Source: Acidithiobacillus sp. YTS05
Lineage (GTDB): Bacteria > Pseudomonadota > Gammaproteobacteria > Acidithiobacillales > Acidithiobacillaceae
Assembly: GCF_024396695.1 (NCBI RefSeq)
Contig: NZ_CP094359.1
Coordinates: forward strand, 2,139,501-2,203,500
DNA: 64,000 nucleotides
Direction of reading: 5' to 3'
Part shown: in pieces, positions 60,313 through 64,000 of the stretch
Numbering within the stretch: the first letter of the stretch is position 1
Layout: each line of letters begins with the position of its first letter
Notes under the pieces: generated by a model
What the model was told of the DNA's origin: nothing
What the model saw: only the letters and a program-made list of their open reading frames with translations
Databases searched by the model: none
Made by a program: the position numbers and the translations under genes

Positions 60313-60756
60313 TCAATCGCTGCGCACGCAGAGGTTCCGTAGCAGCTCCAGCTCCCGCCGCAAAGTCTGGAGGCGCTGCCGCCAATGCTGCGGAGAGCAC
60401 TCGCGGGCATCGTCTTCCACCTCGATATCCAAGACGAGCTGCGGAGAATGACCATCGTTGCGCACTGCTTGGCCAATCCTCTCGCGCGCGCCGTGGATGG
60501 TAAAACCCTCTCCGTATAGGAGGGAGCGAATCTGCCGCACCAGGAGTAGATCATGTTTTTGGTAGTAGCGGCGATTGCCCCGTCGCTTCAGGGGACGGAG
60601 CTGAGGAAATTCCTGCTCCCAATAGCGCAGCACATGCGCTTTGACCCCGCAGAGCGTCGCTGCCTCACTGATGGAAAAATACTGTTTTTCCGGGATTTCA
60701 GGCAGCGCCGGCAGGGTCTTAGCTAGTTTGGACCTACTCCCTGGCTCCATCGCCAT
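60313..60756 (-). CDS. MerR-family transcriptional regulator (ihfA-linked)
   Basis: A 147-residue MerR protein: [56 protein letters not shown], then a coiled-coil end ([17 protein letters not shown]). It has no C-terminal metal-binding cysteines. This regulator is characteristically encoded after ihfA in gammaproteobacteria and relatives. It overlaps ihfA by 23 bp. Targets are not known. Confidence 0.87.
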   Translation of the reverse strand: MAMEPGSRSKLAKTLPALPEIPEKQYFSISEAATLCGVKAHVLRYWEQEFPQLRPLKRRGNRRYYQKHDLLLVRQIRSLLYGEGFTIHGARERIGQAVRNDGHSPQLVLDIEVEDDARECSPQHWRQRLQTLRRELELLRNLCVRSD

Positions 60757-61030
60757 TTACATACGCCTTGAGCTTCTGGCTGGGATGAAAGGTCACCACG
60801 CGCCGTGCGGTAATGGTGATTTCGATGCCCGTCTTCGGATTGCGGCCCGGACGCGGATTCTTTTCACGCAGGGAAAAATTACCAAAACCTGAGAGTTTAA
60901 CCTCTTCCCCTTTCGCCAAGGTCTCGCGGATACCCTCAAAAAAGGACTCCGTGACACTTTTGGCCTCGCGCTTGTTGAGACCCATGGTCGAAAAGAGCAT
61001 GTCGACGATTTCTGCTTTTGTTACTGCCAT
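60734..61030 (-). CDS. ihfA: integration host factor subunit alpha
   Basis: A 98-residue IHF/HU-type DNA-bending protein: [50 protein letters not shown], and the DNA-contacting arm [16 protein letters not shown]. Placed after pheT, as usual for ihfA. IHF commonly assists sigma54 promoters, three of which are predicted in this window. Confidence 0.95.
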   Translation of the reverse strand: MAVTKAEIVDMLFSTMGLNKREAKSVTESFFEGIRETLAKGEEVKLSGFGNFSLREKNPRPGRNPKTGIEITITARRVVTFHPSQKLKAYVNGDGARE

Positions 61031-61039
61031 TTTTCACCT

Positions 61040-63400
61040 CTAGTTGCGCAACGCAATGGGAGCGACCTGTTGCAGCGCACGCAAAAGCCGATCCACTTCT
61101 TCCTGTACCTGTGCTTCTGTCAGAGTGCTCGTTTGCCCCTGAAACTGCAAACGTATCCCCAAACCAACCTGCCCTTCCGGGAGGTTTTTGCCAATATACC
61201 TGTCAAACACGGACACTTCCTGCAATATAGACGATTCCGCCGCAGCCAAAACTGCCAGAACATCGCCCGCAGTCAAGTTCTCGGGCACCAACAAGGCGAG
61301 GTCGCGGCGCACTGAAGGAAATGGAGACAACGGCTGAAAACGCGGCAACTCTGATGCTTCCAACAATATTTCGAGATCCAGGGCAAAGAGCCAAACGGAC
61401 TCCGCAAAATCATAGCGCTCTGCAAGCTGGGGATGCAGGGCGCCAAGGCGTCCTACCGCACGCTCGCCCCAGAAAATCTCGGCACTTTGCCCGGGGTGCA
61501 AGGCTGGGTCGGCAACCTTGGCAAAACGGAAGCGGCGCTGCGGCCAGAGTCCGAGCACGGCCTCGACGTCACCCTTGAGATCGAAGAAATCACTGGCTCG
61601 GGCTTTCTCCAGCCAGGACTCTGCCTTGGCTGCACCCAACAACGCACCGGCTATTTGCAGGCGCTGCGTCTGATCCGTAAAGACTCGCCCGATCTCAAAG
61701 AAGCGCTGGCGATCCTGCTGCCGGTTGCGATTGAAGTGTAAGGTCTGCAAAAGTCCCGGCCAGATTCCCGCACGCATGACGGCCATATCGGCGGAAATGG
61801 GGTTCTGCAGCACCGGAGACCCTATTCCAGGGTAGAACTGCGCCTGCAGTTCTGGAGCAATGAAGCTATAGCTGATGATCTCGCTGTATCCACGGGCACT
61901 GAGCAAAGCCATCAAGGCACGCCGATGCCTACCTGTGCTCCGCAAAGGACGAAGGATGGCTTGCGGTCGCCGGGTTGGCAGATGTTCATAGCCTGTCAGG
62001 CGACCGAGCTCTTCGATGAGATCCGCCTCGATGCGCAGGTCGTAGCGATGGCTGGGGGGCAGTACCAGATGATCCTCGCCCTCGCTGCGGAGCCCGCAGC
62101 CCAAAGCCTGGAGCTGCTGGACCACCGTCTCTGCGGCGATCACCGTACCCAAGACCCGAGCAATGCGCTGTGGCCGCAGGCGAATTTCCGACAACCTGGG
62201 TTCTGTGCCCAGCGCCGTCGCCCCCGCCGCACAGCGCACGTCGCACTGCTCGACCAGCGCAAGGGCCGCCGGCAGCGCCAGGCGAAAGTCCACACCCCGC
62301 TCATAGCGTTGCGCCGCTTCGGTCTGCAATCCCAAGCGACGGGCACGCCCCTGCACGGCGCGCGCCGCAAAATACGCCGCCTCCAACAATACCGAGCGAG
62401 TGCTGGCGGATACAGCTGTACGACGCCCGCCGATGATCCCCGCCAGGGCCACGGGGCCAGCCGCATCGGCGATCACCAGCATGTCATCGTCGAGAGGAAG
62501 ATCACGGCCGTCGAGGGCATCGAGTATTTCTCCCGAGCGCGCCCAACGCACCTCGATCCCCCCCTGAATTTTTTCGGCATCAAAGGCATGCATGGGCTGT
62601 CCTAGCGCCAGCATCCACACATTCAGCCAATCTACCATAGGCGCAATACTTTTTTGCCCGCCACGCCGCAGGCGTTCACGCCAACGGTCTGGCAGGCGCT
62701 GCGGCAGCGTGTCTAGCTGCAATGCAGAATAGCTGCCACAGGCGTCCCGAGCCGCATCGCTGATGCGTATCGGCAAGGAATTCGCCAACTGCGCGCTGCC
62801 CGCGTGGGGCGTCCAGGAAGCGACCGGCAAGGTCGGTGCTAGGAAACGACCGGCACACCGCGCCGCCAGATCCCGCGCTACCCCAAGAATTGAGAAGGCA
62901 TCGCCCCGATTCGGGGTGATGCCCAGGGTAAAGACCGGATCATCGAGACGCAGGTAAGCGCGCAGGTCCATACCAACCGGGGCATCAGCATCCAGTTCAA
63001 GAATGCCACTGCTGCCATCGTCAATGCCCAACTCTACAGCCGAGCAGAGCATCCCTGACGAGCGCACACCGCGTAGTTCGGCCTCAGCAATCTCCATGTG
63101 CGGGAGCGTTGCACCGGGTAGCGCCGCGGCAACCCGCATTCCCTGCCGCAGATTGGCTGCGCCACAGACAATCTGGCTGCTGCTCCCAGCACCAACATCG
63201 ACTTCCGCTACTCGCAGCTTGTCAGCGGCAGGATGCGCCCAGACGCGCTGCACGTGACCCACCAGCACTCCGGAAAAGTCCGGGGCCGCGTCCTCCACCG
63301 CCTCGACCTCAAGGCCAATCATGCTGAGGATATCGGCCAGCTCTGCCGCCGAGCGCTCGGTGTCGAGATAGTCCCGCATCCACTCCAATGCAACGCGCAT
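61040..63400 (-). CDS. pheT: phenylalanine--tRNA ligase beta subunit
   Basis: A full-length 786-residue beta subunit: N-terminal domain (MRVALEWMRDYLDTERSAAELADILSMIGLEVE), the EMAP/OB tRNA-binding part (VGHVQRVWAHPAADKLRVAEVDVG), B3/B4 editing and B5 domains, and the C-terminal FDX-ACB anticodon-binding domain (FPSVRRDLALLVPENLTAGDVL, LGIRLQFQGQTSTLTEAQVQEEVDRLL). It starts 8 bp after pheS and forms the alpha2beta2 enzyme with it. Confidence 0.97.
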   Translation of the reverse strand: MRVALEWMRDYLDTERSAAELADILSMIGLEVEAVEDAAPDFSGVLVGHVQRVWAHPAADKLRVAEVDVGAGSSSQIVCGAANLRQGMRVAAALPGATLPHMEIAEAELRGVRSSGMLCSAVELGIDDGSSGILELDADAPVGMDLRAYLRLDDPVFTLGITPNRGDAFSILGVARDLAARCAGRFLAPTLPVASWTPHAGSAQLANSLPIRISDAARDACGSYSALQLDTLPQRLPDRWRERLRRGGQKSIAPMVDWLNVWMLALGQPMHAFDAEKIQGGIEVRWARSGEILDALDGRDLPLDDDMLVIADAAGPVALAGIIGGRRTAVSASTRSVLLEAAYFAARAVQGRARRLGLQTEAAQRYERGVDFRLALPAALALVEQCDVRCAAGATALGTEPRLSEIRLRPQRIARVLGTVIAAETVVQQLQALGCGLRSEGEDHLVLPPSHRYDLRIEADLIEELGRLTGYEHLPTRRPQAILRPLRSTGRHRRALMALLSARGYSEIISYSFIAPELQAQFYPGIGSPVLQNPISADMAVMRAGIWPGLLQTLHFNRNRQQDRQRFFEIGRVFTDQTQRLQIAGALLGAAKAESWLEKARASDFFDLKGDVEAVLGLWPQRRFRFAKVADPALHPGQSAEIFWGERAVGRLGALHPQLAERYDFAESVWLFALDLEILLEASELPRFQPLSPFPSVRRDLALLVPENLTAGDVLAVLAAAESSILQEVSVFDRYIGKNLPEGQVGLGIRLQFQGQTSTLTEAQVQEEVDRLLRALQQVAPIALRN

Positions 63401-63408
63401 GACGTACC

Positions 63409-64000
<592 letters not shown>

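Overview
The window comes from the chromosome of a free-living Gram-negative proteobacterium. A sulfur-oxidising acidophile of the Acidithiobacillus type is the best fit: it carries a sulfur-oxidation-type HdrA-like flavoprotein, the pheST-ihfA-merR-tRNA-Pro order, many outer-membrane receptors and moderate to high GC. No species-level marker was tested, so this is an inference.

Region 1 (1-17.3 kb) is a nitrogen-scavenging block. A TonB-dependent receptor, a LysR regulator and a very long minus-strand gene run lie together. The run is exbB-exbD-tonB-NCS1 permease-guanine deaminase-adenine deaminase-nucleoside permease-ureidoglycolate lyase-like-ring-opening amidohydrolase-atzG-atzE-atzH-oxamate amidohydrolase-like. 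Both the receptor and the run are preceded by textbook sigma54 (-24/-12) promoters and NtrC-like boxes. A porin at 58.5-59.7 kb has the same arrangement. Region 2 (17.7-21.4 kb) holds four tandem CorA-family transporters, only one of which keeps the GMN signature.

Region 3 (21.5-30.3 kb and 35-42.3 kb) is a light or singlet-oxygen response block. It contains an iron-sulfur photolyase with an overlapping 48-residue DUF2256 gene, a flavoprotein-DUF1365-Cfa-CHI-like-MFS-DUF3833-TspO-nitroreductase run, a photoactive yellow protein (PYP) operon with a coumarate-CoA-ligase-like enzyme, a divergent LitR/CarH-like MerR regulator, and a second DUF3833-SDR pair. A TGTA-CTA-TAC motif occurs in both divergent control regions. 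Region 4 (30.4-33.8 kb) is an AT-rich accessory island with a DUF4160/DUF2442-HTH pair, a decayed two-gene TIR module, a foreign membrane protein and a broken PIN toxin.

Region 5 (42.4-47.7 kb) has a cation/proton antiporter with an RCK-like domain and the rfbA-C-D-B dTDP-rhamnose genes. Region 6 (47.8-57.6 kb) is a phosphate-starvation block. It has a TonB-dependent receptor and an operon of OprD-like porin, ABC transporter and histidine phosphatase, each behind four 11-bp-spaced Pho-box units. The porin is split by a 1258-bp IS3-family element whose removal restores the reading frame exactly. Region 7 (57.8-64 kb) contains an OmpA-like lipoprotein, the sigma54-linked porin, tRNA-Pro(GGG), a MerR regulator, ihfA, pheT and the 3' part of pheS.
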